Assembly (NCBI GenBank): GCA_030590405.1
Contig: JAUUYO010000002.1
Span: 1 to 32,212 of the forward strand
DNA length: 32,212 nucleotides
DNA from: Kangiellaceae bacterium
GTDB taxonomy: Bacteria; Pseudomonadota; Gammaproteobacteria; Enterobacterales; Kangiellaceae
Direction of reading: 5' to 3'
The notes beneath the pieces were generated by a model. That model was given only the letters and a program-made list of their open reading frames with translations, did not search any database and was not told the origin of the DNA. Position 1 is the stretch's first letter; each line of letters begins with the position of its first letter. Position numbers and translations under genes: made by a program. Below are positions 1-8,400 of the stretch, one piece after another.

Positions 1-297
1 GAAGCAAAGAATGGCAAAGATGCTACAGAAAAGGCGATGGGAAATTCTTACGCTCTTATCTTTATGGATTCTTTGATGCCGGTTATGGACGGACCGGAGG
101 CTACATTAAAAATATTATCACAAAATCAACAAAACACGGCTCCGATCATTATTGGACTGTCAGGCAGCGCAAGTTCAGAAGATCTAAAAATTTGTCTACA
201 AGCCGGTATGAGTCGTTGTCTTGTTAAACCGTTAACTTTGAAAATCCTAAAAGAGGTCGTCAATGAAGTCTTTTTACCAAATGAGGAAAGAAACTAA
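1..297 (+). CDS. Response-regulator receiver domain, C-terminal part of a larger protein (5' end outside window)
   Basis: The reading frame is open from base 1, so this is the end of a gene that starts upstream. The roughly 98 visible residues are most of a CheY-like receiver domain. The phospho-acceptor aspartate sits in FMDSLMPVMDG, and the conserved lysine is in CLVKPL before the last helix. The segment ending in a short NEERN tail suggests the receiver is the C-terminal domain of the protein, as in hybrid histidine kinases, but the N-terminal part is not visible, so kinase, phosphorelay or stand-alone regulator cannot be separated. An internal ATG at 37 would start within the domain and is unlikely to be the true start. 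Confidence 0.85.
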   Translation, partial: EAKNGKDATEKAMGNSYALIFMDSLMPVMDGPEATLKILSQNQQNTAPIIIGLSGSASSEDLKICLQAGMSRCLVKPLTLKILKEVVNEVFLPNEERN

Positions 298-421
298 ATA
301 ATTACTGGTGTTCGCGTATAATTTCATTCTAAAACATCGCAAAAAACTAGTTCTTTTTTGTACCTCTCTGATATATAGTGTTTCACCATAAATTAGGCTT
401 ACCTTTTATTAGTCCTTAACT

Positions 422-1279
422 ATGAACGAAAAAAATGATATTTCGCATATATTACAACAACTTGGGCTCAACAACCTTGAAGCAGAGGTATATCAGTGCC
501 TGCTGAGTACCAATGGTGTAACGGCTTATAAGATAGGTAAACAATTAAATAAACCAACCGCAAATGTATACAAGGCCATTGATCGTTTAACATCACTAGG
601 GGCTGTTATGACAGAAGCCGGTGAGAATACTTTGTGTGTTGCGGTATCGCCAGAAGAGTTTTTAGACAATCGAATAGATGCCTATTCAAACCTCGCTGAT
701 AAAGCAAAAAAGAAACTGGCTAAACCCGAACCTGTTGAGAGAAACGAAGGGGTCTATAATATTCGATCCGCTGAGCTGGCTATTAGTAAAGCAATAGAGA
801 TGATTAATAATGCCCAACAAATCATTGTGCTTGATGTATTTCCTCAACCCTTAGAAATTTTGCTACCTCATATTCAAAATGCTGCAAACAATGGTATTGA
901 AGTTTATCTTCAATCCTATGAAAAGGTGAAAACAAAAAAAATTAAGCAAGTAGTTACTGAAGGCAGTCAAGAGGTTATTAAATTTTGGTCAAGTCAGCAG
1001 TTAAATTTAGTGTGTGATGGAAATAGCTCGCTACTTGCGTTATTTAATCGCTCATTAACTCAAATATACCAATGTTACTGGAGCCGATCATTGTATATAT
1101 CCTGCATGAATCACATGGGATTTATGCGCGAACACTTGTTTCATAGATTATTTGCCTTAGACAAAGAACAAGAACTCCCTACCAAAGTGATGAGAATGCT
1201 TAATAAACATAAAGTATTCCACAAGAGTTCGATATTGGGCCAGGTTGAATTATTTGATAAATACTCGATAACCCGATAA
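422..1279 (+). CDS. TrmB-family transcriptional regulator
   Basis: Protein of 285 residues. Residues about 8-75 form a winged helix-turn-helix of the TrmB type: the LGLNNLEAEVYQCLL start, then a recognition helix around KPTANVYKAIDRL and a wing near GAVMTEAG. Residues about 110-250 resemble the TrmB regulatory domain, which has a phospholipase-D-like fold and binds sugars or other small molecules in known archaeal members. TrmB proteins are most familiar from archaea but also occur in bacteria. No obvious Shine-Dalgarno sequence precedes the ATG at 422 (upstream bases TTAGTCCTTAACT), so the start is less certain than the family. No metabolic gene lies beside it, so the regulated target and ligand are unknown. 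The 3' end lies in a short tandem repeat. Confidence 0.8.
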   Translation: MNEKNDISHILQQLGLNNLEAEVYQCLLSTNGVTAYKIGKQLNKPTANVYKAIDRLTSLGAVMTEAGENTLCVAVSPEEFLDNRIDAYSNLADKAKKKLAKPEPVERNEGVYNIRSAELAISKAIEMINNAQQIIVLDVFPQPLEILLPHIQNAANNGIEVYLQSYEKVKTKKIKQVVTEGSQEVIKFWSSQQLNLVCDGNSSLLALFNRSLTQIYQCYWSRSLYISCMNHMGFMREHLFHRLFALDKEQELPTKVMRMLNKHKVFHKSSILGQVELFDKYSITR

Positions 1280-1287
1280 CCCGATAA
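1266..1287 (+). repeat. Tandem octamer CGATAACC, about 2.75 copies, over the TrmB-gene stop codon
   Basis: CGATAACC at 1266-1273 and 1274-1281 is followed by CGATAA at 1282-1287. The gene's TAA stop (1277-1279) is in the second unit. The unit length is not a multiple of three, so gain or loss of a copy changes the last few codons. Confidence 0.75.
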
Positions 1288-1521
1288 TTCAACAATCTTT
1301 AGCACCTCCCGCCTAATTAAACCAGTAACTACTCCACGTTTTTCACAAAAAATAGCAATACTTATTTCAATTTTTTTAGTTTATCTTAAATGATATAAAT
1401 TTTTTACTTTTTATAACGAAATGAGATTTACGCCGCGCACCATATGCCGTAGTATATTTATATACTTCTTTAAAGTTTTTTCAGTAAACAAAAATAACAA
1501 CTTAACTCTTGAGGTAAACAC

Positions 1522-1950
1522 GTGCTGGTAAAAAAATATGATGATAACGAATCCGTACTCCGAATTGACATAACTGACATACGTGGAAGTATTGACATGT
1601 TTATTCAAAATAACGAAACAAGAAATATTTTTTATGGTGAAATTTCACAGAATTTAATAATCAAATCCATAGAAACTTATAACCAACATTGTCACAAAAG
1701 AAATATGCAGGACTATTTAGATTGTATTTATGACTTGACAGAAGTTATTAATATGTCGGAACCTGCTCTCAAAATATTTCAAATGCATCTTCGCCAGGAA
1801 ATGGCTGGAAAAGTACGAAAGACGGGGTTTATTATTAAACAGTATTCTTTTGGGCGGATCGTTGCACTTAGAACCATATTAGGAGCGCGTTTGACAAATG
1901 TTGAACTGTTTTATAATGAAGTAGAATGTCAAAATTGGCTTTCGGTCTAA
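1522..1950 (+). CDS. Small hypothetical protein, probable STAS/SpoIIAA-like fold
   Basis: Protein of 142 residues. The start is GTG at 1522, chosen because GAGG at 1511-1514 lies seven bases upstream. It has no signal peptide or membrane segment. The overall plan resembles single-domain STAS/SpoIIAA-like proteins: a beta strand ending in CIYDLTEV near the middle (the place of the 'D-x-x' strand in that fold), an amphipathic helix, a KTGFIIKQYSFGRIVALRTI segment, and a final VELFYNEVECQNWL that matches the usual 'F.n.eeA..WL' ending. This resemblance is to a fold pattern and not a firm family match. No partner kinase or phosphatase is visible next to it. Confidence 0.55.
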   Translation: MLVKKYDDNESVLRIDITDIRGSIDMFIQNNETRNIFYGEISQNLIIKSIETYNQHCHKRNMQDYLDCIYDLTEVINMSEPALKIFQMHLRQEMAGKVRKTGFIIKQYSFGRIVALRTILGARLTNVELFYNEVECQNWLSV

Positions 1951-2027
1951 GCTTAAAAAATAAATGCATGCAATTTAAACATTTTTAGAAACTTTAATAT
2001 TTCTCGGTAAAATTTTGTAATCCACTA

Positions 2028-2336
2028 CTACTCGTGCAACCATGAAGTAATATTTTTCCAAAATGTCGGATTGGCGATACTTGCTTTTCCGTTTACTTCA
2101 TAACGCTTAAGAAAAGCATTAGGAATTTCACGTTGTTCACGCCATTTTTCTAATTCACTGACATAAGCGTAAACCGTATTATTTTTTAAATGTTTATGTC
2201 GTCTAACAGGTAATGCTTCGGTTTCTTCCCAACGTCTCGCCGTTCTTACACAGCGATTCAAGTATTTAGCAATACTTTTCCATGAATGAAGTATTTCCTT
2301 AGGGTATTCTTGCAACCGATCGGTTTCATCATTCAT
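2028..2336 (-). CDS. Small helix-turn-helix protein (SWKSIAKYL...RTARRWE type)
   Basis: Protein of 102 residues, preceded by a strong Shine-Dalgarno GAGGAG seven to eight bases before the ATG at 2336. Residues about 16-70 carry a motif known from many bacterial regulators: SWKSIAKYL, then VRTARRWE, LPVRRHKH and a YAYVSELEKW helix. This is a MerR/excisionase-like DNA-binding domain. In many proteins that domain is fused to a large sensor part. Here it stands alone with a short 30-residue tail, as in small adaptor regulators or excisionases. No integrase is present, so an excisionase role has no support. The target is unknown; the AT-rich region just upstream is a candidate for autoregulation. 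Confidence 0.7.
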   Translation of the reverse strand: MNDETDRLQEYPKEILHSWKSIAKYLNRCVRTARRWEETEALPVRRHKHLKNNTVYAYVSELEKWREQREIPNAFLKRYEVNGKASIANPTFWKNITSWLHE

Positions 2337-2433
2337 AATTTCTCCTCAAAATACAGAGCTAGAAAAATCCAACTCTACCGCTAAAAGATATTATATACTG
2401 AACAAACGTGAGTTCATCCCCCAAAAAATTAAA

Positions 2434-2453
2434 GTAGCATATATATATACTAC
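2434..2453. repeat. AT-rich imperfect palindrome upstream of the small HTH gene
   Basis: GTAG (2434-2437) and CTAC (2450-2453) flank a self-complementary run of alternating A and T, with one C/A mismatch. It lies about 100 bases before the HTH start at 2336. It could be an operator or part of a promoter, or simply AT-rich spacer. Confidence 0.35.
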
Positions 2454-2659
2454 GCTACAAAATGGTTGAATTGCAAGCCCTCAAACCTCTCAGATTGAGA
2501 TATGTGAAACTGTTCTCAGTTCAGAAACTAGTAATTTGATCTTACGCAAATGAATCTTATCCAAACCTGTGGTTACTTAACTAACAAGGTCAATAGTAGG
2601 CCTTGCATAATTTTATGAACGTTCGATTCAGATTTTTGAGACAGGCTATTGATAGGTAT

Positions 2660-2702
2660 AAGAGCTCAGATGACTGTGTTTTTCGTAGTCAAGCAAGCTC
2701 TT
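2660..2702. repeat. Interrupted inverted repeat downstream of the copper-protein operon
   Basis: AAGAGCT (2660-2666) pairs with AGCTCTT (2696-2702) and GACT (2672-2675) with AGTC (2687-2690), leaving a symmetric 5/5 internal loop. It lies 30-70 bases past the stop of the cyclophilin-DsbA gene on the minus strand. No clear T run follows on that strand, so it may be an mRNA 3'-end stabiliser and not a classic intrinsic terminator. Confidence 0.35.
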
Positions 2703-2731
2703 TATTTCTGATTATAGTCACTATTTAGATT

Positions 2732-3973
2732 TTAGTTGATTAATTTTTGTCTTTCTTTATCGACTAAAAAATCCACTAATTCAAACAGTTGTTGTTGCCC
2801 TCCTGCACGCATTGGATTTACTCGGTATTTACCATTAACAATCACTTCCGGAACACTTGCCAAGGTATATTTTGTGGTCCGAACCTTAGCTAACTCAACG
2901 AGTTTTTTAATTTTTGGGGAATTAAATGTTTCAATAAATAGCTTTTTAGAGACACCGTAAAACTCAAAAAAGCTGGCTAACTCTGTGGCATTACTTAGTT
3001 TCTTTTGTTCAACTACAATGGCTTCAAATAGAGGCTGGTGAGTCAATTTGTGAACCTTCAGCTCAACCGCAGTATAGAATGCTTGCGAATACAAGGTCAT
3101 CGCACTATTCCAAATAGCAGGAAAACGAACAAAGTCAACGTCAGCGGGCTGCTTTTCTAACCATTGCTCAATATCAGGGTCAATACCATAACAATGTCCA
3201 CAGCCATAAGAAAAAGCTTCTAACACTTCAATTTTTGAACTGTCGCGGGTAGCATAAGGCTCATCTAAAACAATATAGTGCTCACCAGCTATAAAAGCTT
3301 GTTTTTCTTTATTGGCCTCGTTGGCAATCTCTGCAACAGCTTGTTTACGCTTCACAGATAAAATAACGATATCGTCTTTGGGTACATCACTAAATTGTCC
3401 AGCTTTTAACGTCGGGGTTAGAGCAATTTTATCGACCACATCCATACCTTGACTAACTTTGCCAAAAACCGCGTAACCTGCTTTTTTGCCATTGGCGTCC
3501 AATTGACGATTATTTTTTATATTAATAAAAAACTGAGACGTCGCACTATTGGGCGAATTTTTTCGAGCCATGGAAATCGTTCCTCGCTCATTTAACAAAC
3601 CATTAAATGACTCGTTGTTAATAGTTGCACGAGTACGCTTTATTTTCATTTCTTTTTCAAAGCCGCCCCCCTGAATCATAAAGCTTGGAATAACCCGATG
3701 AAATAAAGTGTTGCTATAAAAACCATTGTCAACATAAGCGAGAAAATTTTCGACTGTTATTGGCGCTTTTTCTGGTTCAAGATCAATGATAATCTCACCT
3801 ACGTTTGTTTCAAAAACCACCTGGATTATTTCGGCTTTCTTATCAACAGGAATGACTTTTTTCTCTTTATCTACAATATTTTGTTCGTTAACGACCGCAT
3901 AATAATTATCGTAAATAAGAAAACCAGAAACGGCAATTAATACGGGTAATATATATTTCATAATTTTAGGCAT
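2732..3973 (-). CDS. Membrane-anchored cyclophilin-type peptidyl-prolyl isomerase fused to a DsbA-like thioredoxin domain
   Basis: Protein of 413 residues. Residues about 5-22 form a hydrophobic N-terminal anchor or signal, which would place the rest in the periplasm. Residues about 50-210 are a bacterial cyclophilin: VENFLAYVDNGFYSNTLFHRV, FMIQGG, and ISMARKNSPNSATSQFFI carry its usual active-site residues. After a charged linker, residues about 230-405 are DsbA-like, with the redox motif CGHC at 258-261 (FSYGCGHCYG context) and the cis-proline loop VPEVIVNG near 374-380. CGHC replaces the CPHC of Escherichia coli DsbA and is the PDI dipeptide. The expected role is combined proline isomerisation and thiol oxidation or isomerisation of exported proteins. 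It is the last gene of the minus-strand cluster, 45 bases after the SCO/cytochrome/PCu(A)C gene, so the multicopper oxidase upstream is the obvious client (inference). GGAG lies seven bases before the chosen ATG. Confidence 0.88.
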   Translation of the reverse strand: MPKIMKYILPVLIAVSGFLIYDNYYAVVNEQNIVDKEKKVIPVDKKAEIIQVVFETNVGEIIIDLEPEKAPITVENFLAYVDNGFYSNTLFHRVIPSFMIQGGGFEKEMKIKRTRATINNESFNGLLNERGTISMARKNSPNSATSQFFINIKNNRQLDANGKKAGYAVFGKVSQGMDVVDKIALTPTLKAGQFSDVPKDDIVILSVKRKQAVAEIANEANKEKQAFIAGEHYIVLDEPYATRDSSKIEVLEAFSYGCGHCYGIDPDIEQWLEKQPADVDFVRFPAIWNSAMTLYSQAFYTAVELKVHKLTHQPLFEAIVVEQKKLSNATELASFFEFYGVSKKLFIETFNSPKIKKLVELAKVRTTKYTLASVPEVIVNGKYRVNPMRAGGQQQLFELVDFLVDKERQKLIN

Positions 3974-4018
3974 TTATTTTCTCCAACTACAATAAAGAAG
4001 ATGATTTAATATAATTTG

Positions 4019-5365
4019 TTACTGAGCTTTCACTTCGACGGATACTGTTTGCGATTCACCTGAACTAAAGATCAATGTAAGGTCAACCTTGTCTCCCTGA
4101 ACCAAATCCTTTTTTGGTGATATCATCATCAAATGCTTACCACCGGGAGCGAGCTTTACTTGATCATTAACCGGAATGGTTAGAGTTTTAAGCTCTCGCA
4201 TATTCATTAATCCATCAACCACGGCCATTTCATGGACCTCAACTTTGTTAAAAGAATCACTTTTTATTCTAATTAAAGTAACCTCTTCTGAGCCAACGTT
4301 AATCAGTGTCATATAACCTGCATTTGCCTCAGAATCTGGCAAAGCCTCACGCACCCAGACATTCATAACGGCAACAACATCTGCACTCGGTTTAGTTTTG
4401 ACAGACCCTAAAACAGACATATTTTTACGACTAAAGATTTTCTCCGATGGACCTTCAGTTATTCTTTTAGTTTCTTGTTGAATATATTCAACAAGATCGT
4501 CAGCTTCCTGGCGATTCAAACGCATATTCGGCATGGCTAAGCTATCATATTGTTTAAATAGGGCCATGGCAATAGGATCTTTGTCTGTTAACATTTGATC
4601 GGGCGCACGAAGCCAGTTAAGCAACCAACTCATTTCTCGTCTTTTGCTCACACCTAGTAGATCTGGGCCTAGCGCATTAGGCAACTCTTTTCCTGTTATC
4701 GTGTGGCAAATATCACAGCGAGTACGGAACAATTGTTCTCCAGCAGTGATATTACGTAATTCAGGCGCAGTTTCATAGCCTTTACCTTTAGGGGCGGCTT
4801 TCCAACCAGTTAGCCAGTTACCGACCTGGTCTGCTAATACGTAGGGGTTTTCAAACGGTGAACGTTTCATCCAACGTCCTGTTTTTTGGTTACCGATGAT
4901 CATACTCACATTGTGGTTATTTGATCCATCTTGTATTTCTTCAATATATAAGCCGAGCTTTTTTCTTATCTCAATGATTTCTTCATTTTTTCCAGTTAAG
5001 AAAGTCCACTTTGCTCCAAATTTTTCGCGGTATTTCTTTAGCTTCGCGGGTGTATCGGTTTTGGGATCAACAGTAATAGAATAAAAGAAGACATCTTTAC
5101 CTAGTCGATCACCGAGTATATCTTGTACTTTTTTTAGTTGAGCAGTTTCTAATGGACATGAGTCTGGGCAGGTTGTATAAATAAAATTAAAAACGACAAT
5201 CTTATCTTTAACTAAATCGTCAAAAAAACGAACTTCTTTGCCTTCATGTGTCGTTAATTTAAAATTAGGGAAATAATCGGCTCCCCAGCGAGAACTAGAA
5301 CTAAAAGCATTGGTACTGAACAGTATGGTTAAAGCGATGGTCGCTATCCATTGGTATTTACGCAT
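4019..5365 (-). CDS. Three-domain copper protein: SCO1/SenC + cytochrome c + PCu(A)C
   Basis: Protein of 448 residues with a signal peptide (about 1-22). Residues about 28-190 are a SCO/SenC thioredoxin fold with the copper motif CPDSCP (Cys66, Cys70) and the distal His151. Residues about 205-300 are a class I cytochrome c, with CDICH at 217-221 and a candidate Met ligand in LAMPNM (278/281). Residues about 320-448 are a PCu(A)C domain whose ligands fit H(M)X10MX21HXM exactly: His378, Met380, Met389, His411, Met413. SCO and PCu(A)C are both periplasmic copper chaperones, best known for building the CuA site of cytochrome oxidase. Here no oxidase subunit is nearby, while a multicopper oxidase gene is directly upstream. 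The start at 5365 is preferred over an upstream in-frame ATG at 5437 because it gives a clean signal peptide, has GAGAAG just upstream, and the longer form would be translated through a terminator hairpin. Confidence 0.92.
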   Translation of the reverse strand: MRKYQWIATIALTILFSTNAFSSSSRWGADYFPNFKLTTHEGKEVRFFDDLVKDKIVVFNFIYTTCPDSCPLETAQLKKVQDILGDRLGKDVFFYSITVDPKTDTPAKLKKYREKFGAKWTFLTGKNEEIIEIRKKLGLYIEEIQDGSNNHNVSMIIGNQKTGRWMKRSPFENPYVLADQVGNWLTGWKAAPKGKGYETAPELRNITAGEQLFRTRCDICHTITGKELPNALGPDLLGVSKRREMSWLLNWLRAPDQMLTDKDPIAMALFKQYDSLAMPNMRLNRQEADDLVEYIQQETKRITEGPSEKIFSRKNMSVLGSVKTKPSADVVAVMNVWVREALPDSEANAGYMTLINVGSEEVTLIRIKSDSFNKVEVHEMAVVDGLMNMRELKTLTIPVNDQVKLAPGGKHLMMISPKKDLVQGDKVDLTLIFSSGESQTVSVEVKAQ

Positions 5366-5387
5366 AATACTTCTCACAATCAAAATG

Positions 5388-5430
5388 CTAAAAATCAAAA
5401 AACCGCAGTGAGGAGGAAATCTCACTGCGG
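5388..5430 (-). terminator. Intrinsic terminator after the multicopper oxidase gene
   Basis: A perfect 10-bp stem, CCGCAGTGAG (5403-5412) with CTCACTGCGG (5421-5430), has an 8-base loop. Read on the minus strand it is followed at once by TTTTTTGATTTTT. It lies 40 bases after the oxidase stop codon and about 37 bases before the start of the next gene. Confidence 0.85.
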
Positions 5431-5470
5431 AAGTCACCTAACTTACTTTTTTATTATCATTACCAGCTAA

Positions 5471-8400
5471 TTAAAATTTGCCAGCATTTCGTGCCGTATG
5501 GATCAACGTATCAACTGTCATAGGTGTAGGACAATTAACAACATGTGGCGAGTTGGGATTTTCAAAATCATAGTTATCTGTACCTATTTGAGGAGGTGCA
5601 GGGAATTCTACAATTTCAATCTTACCTTCTGATCTAAGCTGTTTCAACTGCTCAAGCCCTTTTACAACTCCGACACTGTCTGTCGCTGGAATTAACCAGT
5701 GAGCAAAACCGATGTGCCACATAGGACTGTAGTCATCTTCAGGCATAAAGTAGGAGGGAACACCAACCTGACTACCGAAAGGTCCACCACCTAGAACACC
5801 ATTACCATCTGAAGGCATTGGAGGATAGCTTGGACGGATTGGCGCTGGCGGCATAAACTGAACTAGTGGTACTGCAGCTTCGCCTAAGAACGCATGCTTA
5901 GGTACATAAGGTACACCCATTGCTCTTGAAGGACCAAAAGGGAATGTATCCACAACCACGTAATATGGCAAGTAATCTCCTCCATCAGTCCAGGATTTAT
6001 GTAATTTAAGTGATATCGTTGGAGTAGCGCTATCAGTATCGAGTGCAACTACGTGACCAGACTCATGTAAACCACCCCAAACATTACCGTTATACATACA
6101 AGTTGTATTAGCTGGCAAATCCGGGAAGCTAACGCAAGACTCATCGATTCGGTTATGCTCCCAAGGCTGATCGCCCCATTGGAAAATAATCGCATTGAAA
6201 ATAACGTCTGTTCCACCATAGTTCACACGACGAAGTGGTGAGTAAGTGCTGTTGTCGTTAACATCAGGAATGGCATCTGGGTTTTCACAAGCAACTCCAT
6301 TAGAGGTTCCATCAGAAACGCGACATGGAGGGTTAGCCCATACAGGATTAGGTAGATCGCCATAGAAAGTCCAATGACCACTTTCTGATACAGATGCTTC
6401 AGCAGTTGCTGCAACCGGTGTATTAGTTAACTTGCCAGCCCATGAAAGACCTAATTCGTCAGCTAACTCTTGATCGCTCACATCATGTAATACAAAGAGA
6501 ACTTCCGTCGCATTTCCGTTAGCATCAATATTAGTTCCCTTAGTTAATGGATAAGTAATCACTCCACGCTCATTGTCAGGTTCTGGATCAGACAAAGCAT
6601 CACCAAGCGGCGTATCTTTCAGATTATCAAGCTCAGTGACAACCGCGCCTCTCACCCAGATATCAACAGGCTCTAAAATTGGACCATATTGACCAACATC
6701 ATCACCAGTTCTCGCAGTAGGCAGTGCAACACTATCAACATAGCTGACACCATCCCACGTAGGAATAGGAGTAGGCATTAACTTGGTTTGACCAGGATTT
6801 TCAATATCCCAACGCAATAACATCGCGTGATCTTCATGCTGAGTATTATGGCAATGTTCCATATAGGTTCCAGCAAACTCTCTGAAACGTAAGGCAATTT
6901 CAACAATCGCGCCACTATCAGGTTGTGGTCCAATACGGTAAACATCTTTACGAGCCCATTGTTCCCACTCAGGTGGAGCAACGCCATTTCTACGAAGAAT
7001 AATACCTTCTTCAAAATGGATATGAACTGGATGACTCCACGTTCCACTATTGATCAAACGCCATACTTCCAGGCCACCATTTTTGGTTGGAGCCGCAGAA
7101 AGTCGACGAGGATCCATACCAACACCTTTTCCACCATCAGTTTCAATGACCCATGGCTTCTCATCAGTAGGCTGTCTTTCAAACTCAAAACTACGATGTA
7201 AAGCACCAGCCAGCTCTTCTTCAGTTGGACGCTGAATTGGGATCATCTTCTTCTTGCCAACAACATAATCGGCAGGATCCATACTCTCGTCTTTGCCTTT
7301 ATATTTTTTGACGCGAAACTCAAGGAATTTACCAACAACCGGATCGCCATCTAACCAACGATCAGTCTGACCATCTCCATCATCATCCACAGCAGTTGGA
7401 GAATAAGTACCATTTAGCACATCTTCCAATGAAACAACTTTATCAGTTACTTGGCCGGACTTATGTTGCATCAAGTTAACAAAGTAAAGTTTATCGCCAT
7501 CTTTGAAATTACTGAAATCAACAATAATGTCATAACGCTCTGCGATTGCGTGGGTCGGCAATTCACCGTTTTCAAAATAAACAGTGTGCTCCATGATGTT
7601 TCCATCATTGGCAACCATATGGAAAGGCACACGATCACCCGCTTCATTGACTAGAACGTTTTTGAAATAGCGAGAAACTGAACCATTCAAAATACGGAAA
7701 CGATAACGACGTGCACGAACCTCAAGGTAAGGGTCATACAACCAGTTAACCGTCATCACATCACCAATAAAACCTTTGATGTTGAAAGGGTTAAACCATA
7801 GTTGACCATCACGATCCCATGCTTTATCGGCTAATACCAGGTTAACGTCATAATCACGATTTCCCCAATCTTTAGCGCTACCGCTGGGCAGACGTAAGTT
7901 AACCCCATCATCCAGCTTTTCATTACCTCGATCAAGTGCACTGTAGTAGTTCATCATTGCCGCGTTGCCTTTATAGACATTTTGCGCGGTAAAATCGAGC
8001 ATATGATCATGGAACCAATGGGTACTCATGGTTTCATGCCAGTCACCAGGAAGCTTTTTAATTCCGCCTTTTCCGTCAGGCGCACCAGCACGCATATCTT
8101 GAGCTACAGTGTTGATAGAATCACTACCTGCAAGTGTCATCGGCCAACGATAATCATAAAACTGACCAGGGAAGAAGAACGCATTGGCATAACCATCACT
8201 TTCAGCAGGGTTGTGACCATTATGTTCATGAGTAGAAATGGTATGTACGCCAAATCCTTGATTGGCAGAAACATCAATTGGTAGCGCATTATAATGACGC
8301 ATCACCAAAGGCTCGCCGTACTTAGCTTTTAGTAGTTTTGGCGGTAAAGTACCATCAAATGTCCATAAAGTTTTTGGATCCTGTATTGGCATATTAGGAT

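Larger units (their letters stand above)
2337..2731. other. 395-bp intergenic region, no gene seen
   Basis: No credible reading frame was found. It holds an imperfect AT palindrome (2434-2453) and an interrupted inverted repeat (2660-2702), both listed separately. It separates the small HTH gene from the 3' end of the cyclophilin-DsbA gene and should contain the promoter of the former and the transcript end of the latter. Confidence 0.6.

Noticed and set aside
343..363. A-run/T-run around AACTAGTT as a terminator after the receiver gene
   Set aside because: The palindrome core is only 8 bp with no loop, so it is a weak candidate on either strand.
1411..1608. Minus-strand 65-residue open frame
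   Set aside because: It overlaps the start of the STAS-like gene, lacks a ribosome site, and its sequence is what AT-rich non-coding DNA gives.
4019..5365. Assigning the SCO/PCu(A)C fusion to cytochrome c oxidase assembly
   Set aside because: No oxidase subunit or other assembly gene is in the window, while a multicopper oxidase is adjacent; the classic role is not excluded but the context does not favour it.
5366..5437. In-frame N-terminal extension of the SCO fusion starting at ATG 5437
   Set aside because: It would be translated through the terminator hairpin at 5403-5430 and would hide the clean signal peptide that begins at 5365.
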